The notes: generated from the letters alone by a model not told the origin. DNA of 64,000 bases from Bacillus sp. FJAT-26390 (GCF_001682865.1 NZ_MAQX01000022.1:1-64000); one strand, 5' to 3'; counted from the stretch's first letter, positions 27,329-36,518 are shown. Numbers and translations: made by a program.

Positions 27329-28103
27329 ATCATGGAATGAATTCGAAAACAAAAAAGTGCTGGTCACCGGCGGAACAAAAGGAATGGGACAGGCAGTCGT
27401 CAAGAGGCTTTCCGGCGCCGGAGCAACGGTGCTGACAGCAGCTCGCACTATGCCGGCAGATTTCCCGCAGCCAGAGTTGTTCGTTCAAGCGGATCTAGCG
27501 ACGCAGGAAGGAACGCAGAAAGTCATTCAAGGAGTGAAAGAGAAGCTAGGCGGCATTGATATCGTTGTGCATTGCGTTGGCGGCTCGACGACGCCGCCCG
27601 GAGGAGCGCTCGCCTTAAATGACGAAGACTGGATTCATTCCCTGAATTGGAATCTGCTTGCCGCGGTACGCGTGGACCGCGGGCTGCTGCCGCTAATGGC
27701 AGAGCAGGGCTCCGGCGTCATTATCCATTTTACCTCGATCCAAAGGCGGCTGCCGCTTTACGAGACAACGCTAGCCTATGCGGCTGCCAAGGCTGCTCTT
27801 ACCAATTACAGCAAAGGGCTGTCCAACGAATTTTCCCCGCGGGGCATTCGGATCAACACGGTATCGCCGGGCTTTATTCAAACGGAGGCTGCGGATGCCA
27901 TGATCGACCGGATAGCAACGGCAACTGGAAGCAGGGAAAGCGCGCTGCAGCAATTAATGAGCTCGCTCGGGGGCATTCCGCTTGGACGGCCGGGACTGCC
28001 GGCGGAAGTAGCCGAGCTTGTCGCGTTTCTAGCATCCGATCGTGCATCGTCGATTACGGGCAGCGAATACGTGATAGATGGCGGTACGATTCCGACCGTC
28101 TGA
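27318..28103 (+). CDS. SDR-family NAD(P)-dependent oxidoreductase
   Basis: 261 residues of classical short-chain dehydrogenase. Rossmann [10 protein letters not shown] near the N-terminus binds NAD(P); CVGGST replaces the usual NNAG strand motif; catalytic Ser in HFTSIQRR and YxxxK in YAAAKAAL are present. ATG 27318 is supported by the GGGAGTGAG site; GTG 27309 is less likely. Substrate unknown; the conserved NNAG being CVGG is mildly divergent. Confidence 0.92.
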   Translation: MSNRSWNEFENKKVLVTGGTKGMGQAVVKRLSGAGATVLTAARTMPADFPQPELFVQADLATQEGTQKVIQGVKEKLGGIDIVVHCVGGSTTPPGGALALNDEDWIHSLNWNLLAAVRVDRGLLPLMAEQGSGVIIHFTSIQRRLPLYETTLAYAAAKAALTNYSKGLSNEFSPRGIRINTVSPGFIQTEAADAMIDRIATATGSRESALQQLMSSLGGIPLGRPGLPAEVAELVAFLASDRASSITGSEYVIDGGTIPTV

Positions 28104-28108
28104 ATAAA

Positions 28109-28150
28109 AAAAACGACTCCGCTTATTTTCTCAGCGGAGTCGTTTTTATC
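28109..28150. terminator. Bidirectional terminator between SDR and manA
   Basis: AAACGACTCCGCT (28111-28123) pairs with AGCGGAGTCGTTT (28133-28145), flanked by A8 and TTTT. Confidence 0.9.
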
Positions 28151-28170
28151 ATTTCAACCCTTGTTGCTAT

Positions 28171-29145
28171 TTATGCAGGAACAACGCTGCGCAGGACGGT
28201 CATGCTGCCCGAAAGCGCATAGTCGCCAAGGTTAGCTGGAAGCAGGAAGCACTCGCCTGCTTTGACCGATTGCTCGCCGTCTGCCCATTTCAAAAGGCCT
28301 TCGCCTTCTGCGATAACGAGGATAACGAAGCTCTCGAGTGAAGTGGACAGCTCCCAAGGAGCGGCTACGATTCCTTTTTCAACGATAAAGTAAGGGGAAG
28401 AAGCGATGCGCAGCCATTCACCCGCAACCGCATCGTCGGTCTTCATGCGCTGAGCGCCGGCACCCTCATAGGCGATAACGTTTAGCGAATCTTCGATGTG
28501 AAGCTCGCGCAGCTGACCGTCAAGACCTGGGCGGTCGTAATCGAACAAACGATACGTTGTATCGGAGTTTTGCTGAATCTCAGCTACAACAACACCGGAG
28601 CATAGCGCATGAACGGTGCCGGCAGGAATATAAAACGCATCGCCAGCTTCTACGGAAACCTCTTGCAGCGTATCCATGATGCGGCCTTCTGCAATCGCAG
28701 CTTCCATCGAGGCGCGGTCAACGCCGTCCTTCAAGCCGTAAATGATTTTGGCGCCCGGCTTAGCATCAAGGATGTACCACATTTCCGTCTTGCCCAGCTC
28801 ACCCTCGGGAAGACCCTCATATACGTCCGTAGGATGCACTTGAATGGATAGATCATCATTGCAATCCAGCAATTTAATAAGGAGCGGGAAACGTCCGTTT
28901 TTCTCGGAGAAGCCCTTCGAACCGAACCAAACGCGGCCGTATTCCTCGCGAATTTGGTCAAGGCCGGTGCCCGCAAGCTCGCCGTTCATCACTTTTGTTG
29001 TGCCGTTCGGGTGGTCGCCAATCATCCAGCCTTCGCCGATCGAGCCTTCTGGCAGCTCAAGTCCGAAGCCTTCAAGCGCGCGTCCTCCCCAAATGCGTTC
29101 TTTCATTTCAGGCTTAAATTGTAACGGATAAGGTTTTACAGTCAT
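28171..29145 (-). CDS. manA: Mannose-6-phosphate isomerase, class I
   Basis: 324 residues, the normal size of Firmicute type I phosphomannose isomerases. It interconverts fructose-6-phosphate and mannose-6-phosphate. Zinc ligands lie in SIQVHPTDVY and KTEMWYILDAKPGA, with a further His in AGTVHALCSG; the cupin core is intact. It stands alone, with a 150-base leader and a terminator on its 3' side. Confidence 0.93.
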   Translation of the reverse strand: MTVKPYPLQFKPEMKERIWGGRALEGFGLELPEGSIGEGWMIGDHPNGTTKVMNGELAGTGLDQIREEYGRVWFGSKGFSEKNGRFPLLIKLLDCNDDLSIQVHPTDVYEGLPEGELGKTEMWYILDAKPGAKIIYGLKDGVDRASMEAAIAEGRIMDTLQEVSVEAGDAFYIPAGTVHALCSGVVVAEIQQNSDTTYRLFDYDRPGLDGQLRELHIEDSLNVIAYEGAGAQRMKTDDAVAGEWLRIASSPYFIVEKGIVAAPWELSTSLESFVILVIAEGEGLLKWADGEQSVKAGECFLLPANLGDYALSGSMTVLRSVVPA

Positions 29146-29294
29146 TGGTTATCTCTCCCATGTCAATTGTATGTATTGGTGTAAGCGATCAACTATCTTT
29201 AAGCATAGGTTGAACATTTAACGGTGAAAAGGGACGTTGTTACCAAAATCATTGCATGATCTGCCTATTTCTCAAGCATGCCGCACCAAGCTAA

Positions 29295-29891
29295 TCAAGC
29301 TTTCTGCGGCCGTTTCTCTAAAGCAACGAGATAGGGTGCCGCAGGCCGCTGCGACTGGCGGTACGTTACCGATTGTGCTAGCGATTGCGGCAGCTTAGCT
29401 GCCCAAGCTTCCACGGAAGCGGCTTCCTCAGCGCCTCCCGGATGGCCTGGATAAAGGACGCAGGTTATGATGCCACCTGGCCGCAGGAGCCCAATAGCAG
29501 CGTCTAGCGCAGCCAGCGTCGATGCAGGCTCCGTTATAATCGTTAGATCGCTGCTTCCCGGCAAATAACCGAGGTTGAACATGACCGCGGAGACTTGTCC
29601 AACGACAGCCGGATCAACCGCATCAACTAGGTTTGCGTGATTCTCAAGCACTAGCTTAACCTCAGGCAGCTTGTTGTCGTTGCTTTCGACAGCATGGAGG
29701 CGCTCTCGTGTACGGTCAAGCGCTTCCTGCTGGATATCAAAGGCATACACGGTGCCCTTTGGCCCGACGAGCGCTGCAAGCGCCAGCGTATCGACGCCTC
29801 CGCCAGCGGTAGCGTCAATGACGGTATCGCCAGGGGCGGTGCGCTCGGCGATCCATTTGTGAGCCATGCTCAGCACCGACAGAAAACCCAT
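29295..29891 (-). CDS. ytqB: Class I SAM-dependent rRNA-methylase-like protein, YtqB type
   Basis: 198 residues of the PF06962-type methyltransferase family. SAM-binding motif I is VIDATAGGGVDTLALAALVG; NLGYLPGSS is the catalytic loop typical of the family. ATG 29891 has GGAGG 6 nt upstream, preferred over a longer frame to 29924. It follows the ytqA-like gene by 69 nt in the ytqA-ytqB order known from Bacillus. B. subtilis YtqB is reported to have methyltransferase activity; its natural substrate here is inferred. Confidence 0.85.
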   Translation of the reverse strand: MGFLSVLSMAHKWIAERTAPGDTVIDATAGGGVDTLALAALVGPKGTVYAFDIQQEALDRTRERLHAVESNDNKLPEVKLVLENHANLVDAVDPAVVGQVSAVMFNLGYLPGSSDLTIITEPASTLAALDAAIGLLRPGGIITCVLYPGHPGGAEEAASVEAWAAKLPQSLAQSVTYRQSQRPAAPYLVALEKRPQKA

Positions 29892-29960
29892 GGCGCACCT
29901 CCGATCGCGGCAGCTTGCAGGCACATGTTTTTGCTTGTGCGCAAAGAGCTGTTAAATTTA

Positions 29961-30938
29961 CTATTGTGCATTGTGTTTAGACCTCGGCTGCCATTGTTTT
30001 CCCTGCCAAGTGTTGCGGCGCTTCAGCTCATCGTCGAAGGCGTTGAGCACTTGCCATTTTCTAAGGCTCCACATTGGACCGATCAGCAGGTCGCGCGGCG
30101 CATCGCCGGTGAGGCGGTGAACGATCATCTCGGGCGGGAGAAACTCCAGCGTGTCGACGATTAGCTTCACGTACTCATCTTGCTCTAGGAATCGGAGCAG
30201 CCCAGCCTCGTACTGGCGGACCATAGGCGTCTTGCGCATGAGGTGAAGCAGGTGGATCTTAATGCCCTGAACATCCATCTCAGCGACGGCGCGGCCGGTA
30301 TCGAGCATCATTTCATGCGTTTCTTGCGGAAGGCCATAGATGATATGCGCGCATACCCGTATGCCGCGCTCGCGAAGGCGTCTCACGGCATCGACGTAGC
30401 AAGCTGTGTCATGCGCCCGGTTAATCAGCTCGGAAGTAGATTCATGAACCGTCTGAAGGCCCATCTCGACCCAAAGATAGGTTCGCTCATTCAGCTCCGC
30501 CAAATAATCGACCACGTCATCAGGTAAGCAGTCAGGACGGGTAGCAATCGATAACCCAACAACGCCCGGCTGCTGCAAAATCTTTTCGTAATATTCGCGC
30601 AGCTCCTCAAGCGGCGCATACGTATTCGTATAAGCTTGGAAGTAGCCGATGTACTGCGCATCCGGCCATTTCTGATGCTGGCGATCCCGTATGGTATTGA
30701 ACTGCGTAACGAGATCATCACGTCTGCTGCCCGCAAAATCGCCTGAGCCGCGCGCGCTGCAGAACGTACAGCCGCCTTTGGCAATCGAGCCGTCGCGGTT
30801 CGGGCAAGTAAAGCCGGCATCAAGCGTAACCTTGAATACTTTGCCGCCGAACTGCTCCCGCATTTCGTAATTCCATGTATGAAATCGTTTATCGCCCCAT
30901 AGCGTTGGCTGCTGTGGCGATGGTTGTAGTCCAATCAT
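29961..30938 (-). CDS. ytqA: TIGR01212-family radical SAM protein, YtqA type
   Basis: 325 residues. The cluster motif is unusual for radical SAM in spacing: TCPNRDGSIAKGGCTFCS, i.e. Cys-X10-Cys-X2-Cys, as in the TIGR01212/YhcC group. PDCLPDDVVDYL and HIIYGLPQET are SAM-core motifs. It is upstream of the ytqB-like methylase, a conserved pair, suggesting a joint RNA or small-molecule modification. Function in vivo is not certain. Confidence 0.88.
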   Translation of the reverse strand: MIGLQPSPQQPTLWGDKRFHTWNYEMREQFGGKVFKVTLDAGFTCPNRDGSIAKGGCTFCSARGSGDFAGSRRDDLVTQFNTIRDRQHQKWPDAQYIGYFQAYTNTYAPLEELREYYEKILQQPGVVGLSIATRPDCLPDDVVDYLAELNERTYLWVEMGLQTVHESTSELINRAHDTACYVDAVRRLRERGIRVCAHIIYGLPQETHEMMLDTGRAVAEMDVQGIKIHLLHLMRKTPMVRQYEAGLLRFLEQDEYVKLIVDTLEFLPPEMIVHRLTGDAPRDLLIGPMWSLRKWQVLNAFDDELKRRNTWQGKQWQPRSKHNAQ

Positions 30939-31079
30939 CGTTTTCTCCTTCTTTCAAGACGTACACCCTATATTTTAGCGAAAAATCAGCGGAAAAGCCA
31001 CGTTTCTTATAGGGAGGGTGGATGAACGTTCGGAAACCGCTTTATTTGGAAATTATCTTTGAAACGGGGCAATTTGGGC

Positions 31080-31108
31080 TTGCATAACCTTACATGAAGT
31101 GTTATATT
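31080..31108 (+). promoter_or_regulatory. Candidate SigA promoter for the small ORF at 31220
   Basis: TTGCAT (31080-31085), 17-base spacer, TATATT (31103-31108). The 281-base gap after ytqA holds nothing else recognisable. Confidence 0.4.
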
Positions 31109-31219
31109 AAAAGTGCGACAAAACAACAAATAAACCTGACATAGCCCAATTGCACCTGCATTCATGAAACGTCGATTAGATGGAAATACTGTTACAATAA
31201 ATCGATGAGGTGATTAGAG

Positions 31220-31429
31220 ATGAATAACGTATCCAAAATATTGCGCGGCGACGACACGGTAACGGTTGAGCTGACTGTTAAAGAATTGATGGCGCTTACG
31301 GGTGTCCGTTTTCACAATAACCATGGCGTAGAAATTTCTGCACGGAAGAAATTGAACGAAGTGCTGGTTGAGACTTATGAGCGTGACCAGCAGGAGAATG
31401 GACCGATTCCTTACCAACTGCTTCTTTAA
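31220..31429 (+). CDS. Small conserved-looking protein of unknown function
   Basis: 69 residues, acidic-basic mixed, predicted one beta pair (DDTVTVELTVKELMALTGVRF) and a helix (ARKKLNEVLVETYERDQQE). No signal peptide or cysteines. GAGGTGATTAGAG precedes ATG 31220 and a terminator follows, so it is a plausible real monocistronic gene. I do not recognise the family. Confidence 0.7.
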   Translation: MNNVSKILRGDDTVTVELTVKELMALTGVRFHNNHGVEISARKKLNEVLVETYERDQQENGPIPYQLLL

Positions 31430-31463
31430 TCACTTAAGCAGCGCGACAAAATACACAACATGC

Positions 31464-31500
31464 AAGCCGCAGTGCCTGGAAACGGGCCGCGGCTTTTTTC
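31464..31500 (+). terminator. Terminator after the small ORF
   Basis: AAGCCGC (31464-31470) pairs with GCGGCTT (31489-31495), followed by TTTTTC. Confidence 0.8.
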
Positions 31501-31623
31501 TATATGATGAGGGTTTGTCCGCTTTGCTTCACCATTTCTCTTTACTTTGGACACATTCTTGGGCACAATAAGGACTAGTCTAATTCGTTGCAACGTCTAC
31601 GATAAATGGAGGAATCACTGTAT

Positions 31624-32397
31624 ATGCGTTTAAGAGGAAGAAAAGGCATTCGCGAGAGTCTAGAGGGACAGCCGGAGCTAGTTGTGCTTGATGCTGCGCC
31701 CCACAAAGGAAAATGGAATGAGTTTTTCGGCAATGACAACCCCATATATGTTGAGCTGGGCATGGGCAAGGGGCGTTTCATCAGCCAGATGAGCGCGCGT
31801 TATCCGCACATCAACTTTATCGGCGTTGACATGTACGACGAGCTGCTTCGCCGGGCAAGCGAGAAAGCACGCATCATTTGGGAGCAAAAAGGGGAGTCGC
31901 ATCCGCCAAACCTCGCGCTTCTTCGCGCTAATATCGAAGGAATCGAGACAATGTTTGCACCGGGCGAGATCGAGCGCGTTCACCTTAACTTCAGCGATCC
32001 ATGGCCAAAGAGCAAGCACGCGCGCCGGAGACTCACGCATCCAAGGCTCGTTGCCAAATATATCGAGCTGCTGAATGAGCGCGGCGAGATTCATTTTAAG
32101 ACGGATTCACAATCGTTGTTCGAGTTTTCGTTGAACAGCTTTGCGGAGATGGAGCTTATCATGCGCAATATTTCGCTTCATTTACACAAAGAAGGCCCCC
32201 GAGAGGACCTTGTGTTTACTGAATATGAGATGAAGTTTATGGAAAAAGGGCAAAATATTTACCGGGTTGAAGCCGTGATCGGCTCCGAGGCGCTGCGAAA
32301 GCACCGCGAAGCGAAGCAAGAGAAGTCGATTAAAGAAGAGGCGGAAGCGAGCGAAGCTGCTTTGAACGGTTCCGATTCTGATGACGAGGACAACTAG
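31624..32397 (+). CDS. trmB: tRNA (guanine46-N7)-methyltransferase
   Basis: 257 residues. SAM-binding VELGMGKGRFI and the family signature NFSDPWPKSKHARRRLTHP are clear; TDSQSLFEFS follows. It methylates G46 in the tRNA variable loop. ATG 31624 is chosen because GGAGGAAT sits 8 nt upstream and MRLRGRKG is the usual family start. The last 35 residues are an acidic, low-complexity tail rich in Glu, Ser and Asp. Its TAG shares a CTAG with the stop of the convergent PAP2 gene. Confidence 0.94.
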   Translation: MRLRGRKGIRESLEGQPELVVLDAAPHKGKWNEFFGNDNPIYVELGMGKGRFISQMSARYPHINFIGVDMYDELLRRASEKARIIWEQKGESHPPNLALLRANIEGIETMFAPGEIERVHLNFSDPWPKSKHARRRLTHPRLVAKYIELLNERGEIHFKTDSQSLFEFSLNSFAEMELIMRNISLHLHKEGPREDLVFTEYEMKFMEKGQNIYRVEAVIGSEALRKHREAKQEKSIKEEAEASEAALNGSDSDDEDN

Positions 32398-32966
32398 TTT
32401 AGTCCCACCGCGGGTACAACCCACGAATAATTGACTGCAAGGGCGGTCACCGTTCCGATGAGTGCGCCTGCCGCAACGTCGGACGGGTAATGCAAGCCAA
32501 GATACATTCTCGACCATCCAACCGATACTCCGATTATTAAGGCTGCTGGCACAAGCAGCGTCAGCCAAATGCCGCTTGTGAGCAAAATAGGTACGAGCCA
32601 GGCAAAAATAGCTGTTGTATGGCCGGATGGAAAGGAAGAGTCCACTAGCGGTTTGTGGCATGTATTTACGCCCTGCAACGCCTGATAAGGCCGAAGCCGC
32701 TTAAATTTTCGTTTGACGATTGCAACTGGCAAATGGCTAATGATGACGGCAGTCAAGCATTGCCAGCCAGTTATGCTCCAAGGAGCAGGTGCTAGTATTG
32801 CATATATAAGGGCGGTTGCGAGCGTAAAAGTGGCGCCGCCCATATGTGTGACTGTGCTTAACCATTTGCCAAGGAGTCGATGTCTTTTCCCCCCTGCAGG
32901 TCTCCGATTTGCCCAAATCAGCATTTTTTGCTCACTTGTCTTCAGCCAGCCTATCATTCGTTCCAT
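32394..32966 (-). CDS. PAP2-family membrane phosphatase
   Basis: 190 residues with about five membrane helices. The three acid-phosphatase motifs are KRKFKRLRPYQ, SFPSGHTT and SRMYLGLHYPSDVAAG. Likely dephosphorylates undecaprenyl or other lipid pyrophosphates on the outer membrane face. Convergent with trmB and overlapping it by 4 nt. Confidence 0.92.
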   Translation of the reverse strand: MERMIGWLKTSEQKMLIWANRRPAGGKRHRLLGKWLSTVTHMGGATFTLATALIYAILAPAPWSITGWQCLTAVIISHLPVAIVKRKFKRLRPYQALQGVNTCHKPLVDSSFPSGHTTAIFAWLVPILLTSGIWLTLLVPAALIIGVSVGWSRMYLGLHYPSDVAAGALIGTVTALAVNYSWVVPAVGLN

Positions 32967-33593
32967 CGCTGTCGTCCTCCTAACGGTGGCTAAGATTGAA
33001 ACTTCATCCTTCTTCTATTGTAATAAAATCAATTTTAACATGTTTTTGTTCGCTGGGCGTAAACTATTTCTTGTCCCATTATTAAAGTTTAGCATAGCTC
33101 GGGTATAAATATTGATTTTCAAATTGCTGTTTAATAATGTGTGGTTGATGGTAAAACTGTAATGGACATATTTCCAGACGTTAAGACAAATAATGTCGAA
33201 ACAGCGAAAGGTGTCACAACGATTAAGCTTGTTCACCTGTTCGTCACATAGTCACCTAACAATCCCGGAAACATTTTCACACATTTTATCGTAAATAAGG
33301 ACGTTAGTGCTAAAAAGTCAGCAAATGGTTGAAAATAAGACTGAGTCGTCGTAAAAGGAGGTAATGCGTTCATTCGTGTGCAATGCAAGCGTTTTTCTGA
33401 CGGGATTAAGCATAATCGAGACTAATTCAACTTTTGACAAAGAAGTTGTTTCTGTGGAGAATCAATAAAGGTCCGCGAGTGTTTGCAGAGAAACACTCAT
33501 AACAGAGAGAAAATATATAATAAAAGCTTGCAGCAGCCGTGAACGAATGCTGAGAAAAGCAAAAAAAATGGGGTCTCAAGGGGGCAGTACCGC
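32967..33593. other. 627-base non-coding stretch: long leader upstream of the GT2 gene
   Basis: No credible gene on either strand. It contains a hairpin CAACTT/AAGTTG (33428-33448), an 8-bp stem GAGTGTTT/AAACACTC (33477-33498, six-base loop), and TATAAT at 33516-33521 without a good -35. An orphan AAAGGAGGTAATG at about 33354 is not followed by a frame of any length. I could not match a known riboswitch. Confidence 0.6.
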
Positions 33594-34829
33594 ATGGTTC
33601 TAAGTGTTATTTTTATTGCGTTTCAGGTAGTGATGGCGTTAATCGCGGTTTATCAATTCAGCATTTCCATTTTCGGTTTGGCCAAAAACAAAAGCCGGAA
33701 GCATCACGCACCGCAAAAATCATTTGCCGTGCTAGTCGCAGCTCACAACGAAGAAAAAGTAGTCGGGGCGCTTATTGAAAACTTGAAAAAAATGGACTAT
33801 CCAGAAGAGCTATACGATATATTTGTTATTTGTGATAATTGTACGGACGGCACGGCTGACATTAGCCGGAGCCATGGCGTAAATGCTTGCGAGAGAACCA
33901 ATCAGTTGCTGCGCGGTAAAGGCTATGCGATTGAATGGATGCTCAAAGAGCTTTGGGCCTTGCCCCGCCAATACGATGCAATCGTTATGTTTGACGCGGA
34001 TAACTTAGTAAATCCAGATTTCTTGCAGCTGATGAACAACGATTTGTGCGAGGGCCATCAGGTCATTCAAGGTTACTTGGATACCAAAAATCCGGATGAC
34101 TCATGGGTTACCGCAGCATATGGCATTACTTACTGGTACTGCAACCGTTTGTGGCAGCTGTCCAGAACGAATTTGAAAATGGCTAACTTTCTCGGCGGAA
34201 CAGGGATGTGCTTTGATTCGTTGCTGCTAAAGGATATGGGCTGGGGAGCGACAAGCCTAGTTGAGGACTTGGAGTTCTCGATGCGCTGCGTGCAGCGCGG
34301 CATCTATCCCGTGCTGAACTACGATGCCAAAGTATATGACGAGAAGCCGGTTTCGTTCAAAGCTTCCGCAAGGCAGCGTCTGCGCTGGATGCAGGGACAC
34401 TTTAACGTGGCGCGCAATTATTTCTTTCCGCTGCTTTGGGCGAGTATCAAGGAACGCAACTTCGTAAAGTTTGACTCGGCGATCTACTCGATCTCCGTTT
34501 ATAACACATTGCTCGGCTTTATTTTGACGATGATCATTTGGATCGATATCGCGCTGCCGTCTTCGAATTACTTGGATTCGCTTTACAACTACGTGCCTTG
34601 GTGGGTAGTCGGTATCGCTGCTGTCGCGTCGATCATCCAATTCCCGCTTGCGCTTATGCTAGAAGGCGTGAAATCGTGGAAGATGTACGCGCATCTGCTT
34701 ACATTGCCGCTGTTTCTTATTTCTTGGTGGCCGATCACGTTTTATGCTTTCTTTACCCAGAACAACAAAACGTGGAGCCACACGCAGCATACGCGTGTCG
34801 TTCGCATTGAGGAAGTACAGAGCAAGTAG
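33594..34829 (+). CDS. GT2-family processive glycosyltransferase, cellulose-synthase-like
   Basis: 411 residues. One N-terminal membrane helix, a GT-A catalytic domain (about 40-250) with VAAHNEEKVV, metal motif MFDADNLV, TSLVEDLEFS and the QxxRW motif RQRLRWMQGH, then three or four C-terminal helices. This organisation fits bacterial synthases that extrude a surface polysaccharide. No PilZ domain or accessory gene is adjacent. AAGGGGG precedes ATG 33594. Confidence 0.88.
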   Translation: MVLSVIFIAFQVVMALIAVYQFSISIFGLAKNKSRKHHAPQKSFAVLVAAHNEEKVVGALIENLKKMDYPEELYDIFVICDNCTDGTADISRSHGVNACERTNQLLRGKGYAIEWMLKELWALPRQYDAIVMFDADNLVNPDFLQLMNNDLCEGHQVIQGYLDTKNPDDSWVTAAYGITYWYCNRLWQLSRTNLKMANFLGGTGMCFDSLLLKDMGWGATSLVEDLEFSMRCVQRGIYPVLNYDAKVYDEKPVSFKASARQRLRWMQGHFNVARNYFFPLLWASIKERNFVKFDSAIYSISVYNTLLGFILTMIIWIDIALPSSNYLDSLYNYVPWWVVGIAAVASIIQFPLALMLEGVKSWKMYAHLLTLPLFLISWWPITFYAFFTQNNKTWSHTQHTRVVRIEEVQSK

Positions 34830-34872
34830 GAGAGAGCGGGATTTTCTCTTGCAAAATCATTTCCCGCAGCTG

Positions 34873-34902
34873 TTGACACAGCTTCGCAAGCCATGGTATA
34901 GT
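34873..34902 (+). promoter_or_regulatory. SigA-type promoter of the infC operon
   Basis: TTGACA (34873-34878), 18-base spacer, TATAGT (34897-34902). It drives the leader, attenuator and infC-rpmI-rplT. Confidence 0.8.
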
Positions 34903-34908
34903 AACACG

Positions 34909-35086
34909 GTAACATTTTCAACTAACTAAATGACGCACAAGCAGAAGCACCCGCTTCTCACCTTTCGGCTTAAGCTGGCTGGTTCGCGATAATCGATTGG
35001 TCACTCCATTGTTTCGAATAGAAATGATGCACTGACATACATGTACGGTTATGAGATGCGGGTTCGAGCGAACCCGCATTTTTTTA
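34909..35086 (+). ncRNA. L20-type autoregulatory leader with attenuator
   Basis: The transcript carries GAAGCACCCGCTTCTCACC and following structured sequence like the L20-binding leaders of Bacillus infC operons. It ends in a strong terminator: ATGCGGGTTCG (35056-35066) pairs with CGAACCCGCAT (35069-35079), then T7. It lies 45 nt before infC. In B. subtilis free L20 binds such a leader and favours termination; that mechanism is inferred here. Confidence 0.8.
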
Positions 35087-35130
35087 TTGCGTAAAAACAT
35101 GAAACAAACCATTTTTGGAGGTGGCACGTT

Positions 35131-35646
35131 ATTAGCAGAGAACATCAAATCAATGATGAAATCCGGGCCAGAGAAGTACGGTTAGTCGGCGCTGAGGGCG
35201 AGCAAATCGGTATCAAATCGATTCGAGACGCATTGCAGATGGCAATTGAACTGAATTTGGACTTGGTGAACGTCGCTCCGACGGCTAAGCCGCCGGTATG
35301 CCGCATCATGGACTACGGTAAGTTCCGTTATGAGCAGCAAAAGAAAGAAAAAGAAGCTCGTAAAAACCAAAAGATCGTTGATCTTAAAGAAGTTTGGTTC
35401 CGTGCTAACATTGATGAAAATGACTACCAAACGAAATATCGCAACGTAGTTAAGTTCCTAGGTGAAGGCGATAAAGTGAAAGCTTCCGTTAGATTCCGCG
35501 GCCGTGAGATTGCGCATGCATCTCTTGGACAAAAAATCTTGGACCGCCTTTCCAAAGAGGTTGCCGAATTATGCAGCGTTGAGCGCGCTCCTAAGCTGGA
35601 AGGCCGGAGCATGATTATGATTTTGGCACCCAAAACCAACAGCTAA
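35131..35646 (+). CDS. infC: Translation initiation factor IF-3, starting at an ATT codon
   Basis: 171 residues. IF-3 prevents premature subunit joining and checks initiator tRNA. The frame opens well before the first in-frame ATG (35233): upstream codons read ISREHQINDEIRAREVRL, the usual IF-3 N-terminus. TGGAGGTG (35116-35123) lies 7 nt before ATT 35131, so ATT is the start, as in B. subtilis and E. coli infC, where a rare start enables IF-3 autoregulation. The N domain has LVNVAPTAKPPVCRIMDYGKFRYEQ; the C domain has KVKASVRFRGREIAH. Confidence 0.95.
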   Translation: MSREHQINDEIRAREVRLVGAEGEQIGIKSIRDALQMAIELNLDLVNVAPTAKPPVCRIMDYGKFRYEQQKKEKEARKNQKIVDLKEVWFRANIDENDYQTKYRNVVKFLGEGDKVKASVRFRGREIAHASLGQKILDRLSKEVAELCSVERAPKLEGRSMIMILAPKTNS

Positions 35647-35680
35647 CAACTGATGAAGAACTTTAAGGAGGATAACTGAT

Positions 35681-35878
35681 ATGCCTAAGATGAAAACTCA
35701 CAGCAGTCTGAAAGACCGCTTTAAAATTACTGGAACTGGTAAAGTAAAACGTTACAAAGCTTACCGTAACCACTTGCTTTCACACAAATCCGGTCGTCAA
35801 AAACGTGTACTTGCTGGCCAACCGCTTATGGCTGCTGGCGATGTTCGTCGTTTGAAGCAAGGCCTTTCCAACTTGTAA
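35681..35878 (+). CDS. rpmI: 50S ribosomal protein L35
   Basis: 65 residues, highly basic, MPKMKTHSSLKDRFKITGTG start and HLLSHKSGRQKR core. Standard middle gene of infC-rpmI-rplT, 34 nt after infC, with AAGGAGG before the ATG. Confidence 0.97.
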   Translation: MPKMKTHSSLKDRFKITGTGKVKRYKAYRNHLLSHKSGRQKRVLAGQPLMAAGDVRRLKQGLSNL

Positions 35879-35928
35879 TATTAAGCAACAACAAATAAGC
35901 TAATTCAACCTACAGGAGGTTTCCACTC

Positions 35929-36288
35929 ATGGCAAGAGTCAAAGGCGGATTTGTCCGCACTCGTCGTCGCAAAAGAATTCTAAAGCTAGCTAAAGGTTAT
36001 TTCGGTTCGAAACATCGTCTGTTTAAAACAGCGAAGGAGCAAGTTGGTAAGTCCCTTATGTACGCTTACCGTGACCGTCGCAACAAAAAACGTGACATCC
36101 GCAGACTGTGGATCGTTCGTATCAACGCGGCAGCTCGCATTAACGGACTTTCGTACAACAAATTCATGCACGGCTTGAAACTTGCGGGCGTAGAAGTTAA
36201 CCGCAAAATCCTTGCTGACCTGGCAGTTAACGATATCACTTCGTTCAACTCGCTTGCAGGCATTGCAAAAGAGAAAATTAACGCGTAG
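35929..36288 (+). CDS. rplT: 50S ribosomal protein L20
   Basis: 119 residues, basic, with [37 protein letters not shown] and [18 protein letters not shown]. It is needed for early 50S assembly and probably represses its own operon through the leader RNA at 34909-35086. ACAGGAGGT precedes the ATG and a terminator follows. Confidence 0.97.
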   Translation: MARVKGGFVRTRRRKRILKLAKGYFGSKHRLFKTAKEQVGKSLMYAYRDRRNKKRDIRRLWIVRINAAARINGLSYNKFMHGLKLAGVEVNRKILADLAVNDITSFNSLAGIAKEKINA

Positions 36289-36301
36289 ACGTTAACGTAT
36301 A

Positions 36302-36350
36302 AAGGCTGTCCAGGTTGTCTCTCTGACGACTCTTGGACAGCCTTTTTTTA
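36302..36350 (+). terminator. Terminator of the infC operon
   Basis: AAGGCTGTCCA (36302-36312) pairs with TGGACAGCCTT (36334-36344), followed by T7. Confidence 0.9.
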
Positions 36351-36518
36351 TTATAAGAGATTGTTATCGATGAAGAAGCCGGATGCTGCAATCGGCTCTA
36401 ACGTTTCTACCATTTCTAGCAGGCTGTGCGTACATTTATTTCCATAGAGGACAAACAAACAGTCGGAACCTGCTTTCCCCGAATAAGCTAAAGGACAACG
36501 GGAAAGGAGGGATTTCGC

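Noticed and set aside
31368..31571. 67-codon frame overlapping the small ORF and its terminator
   Set aside because: It reads through the terminator hairpin and has no ribosome site.
33300..33593. Cyclic-di-GMP riboswitch before the GT2 gene
   Set aside because: The conserved GEMM core (CACGCACAGGGC and tetraloop receptor) is not found.
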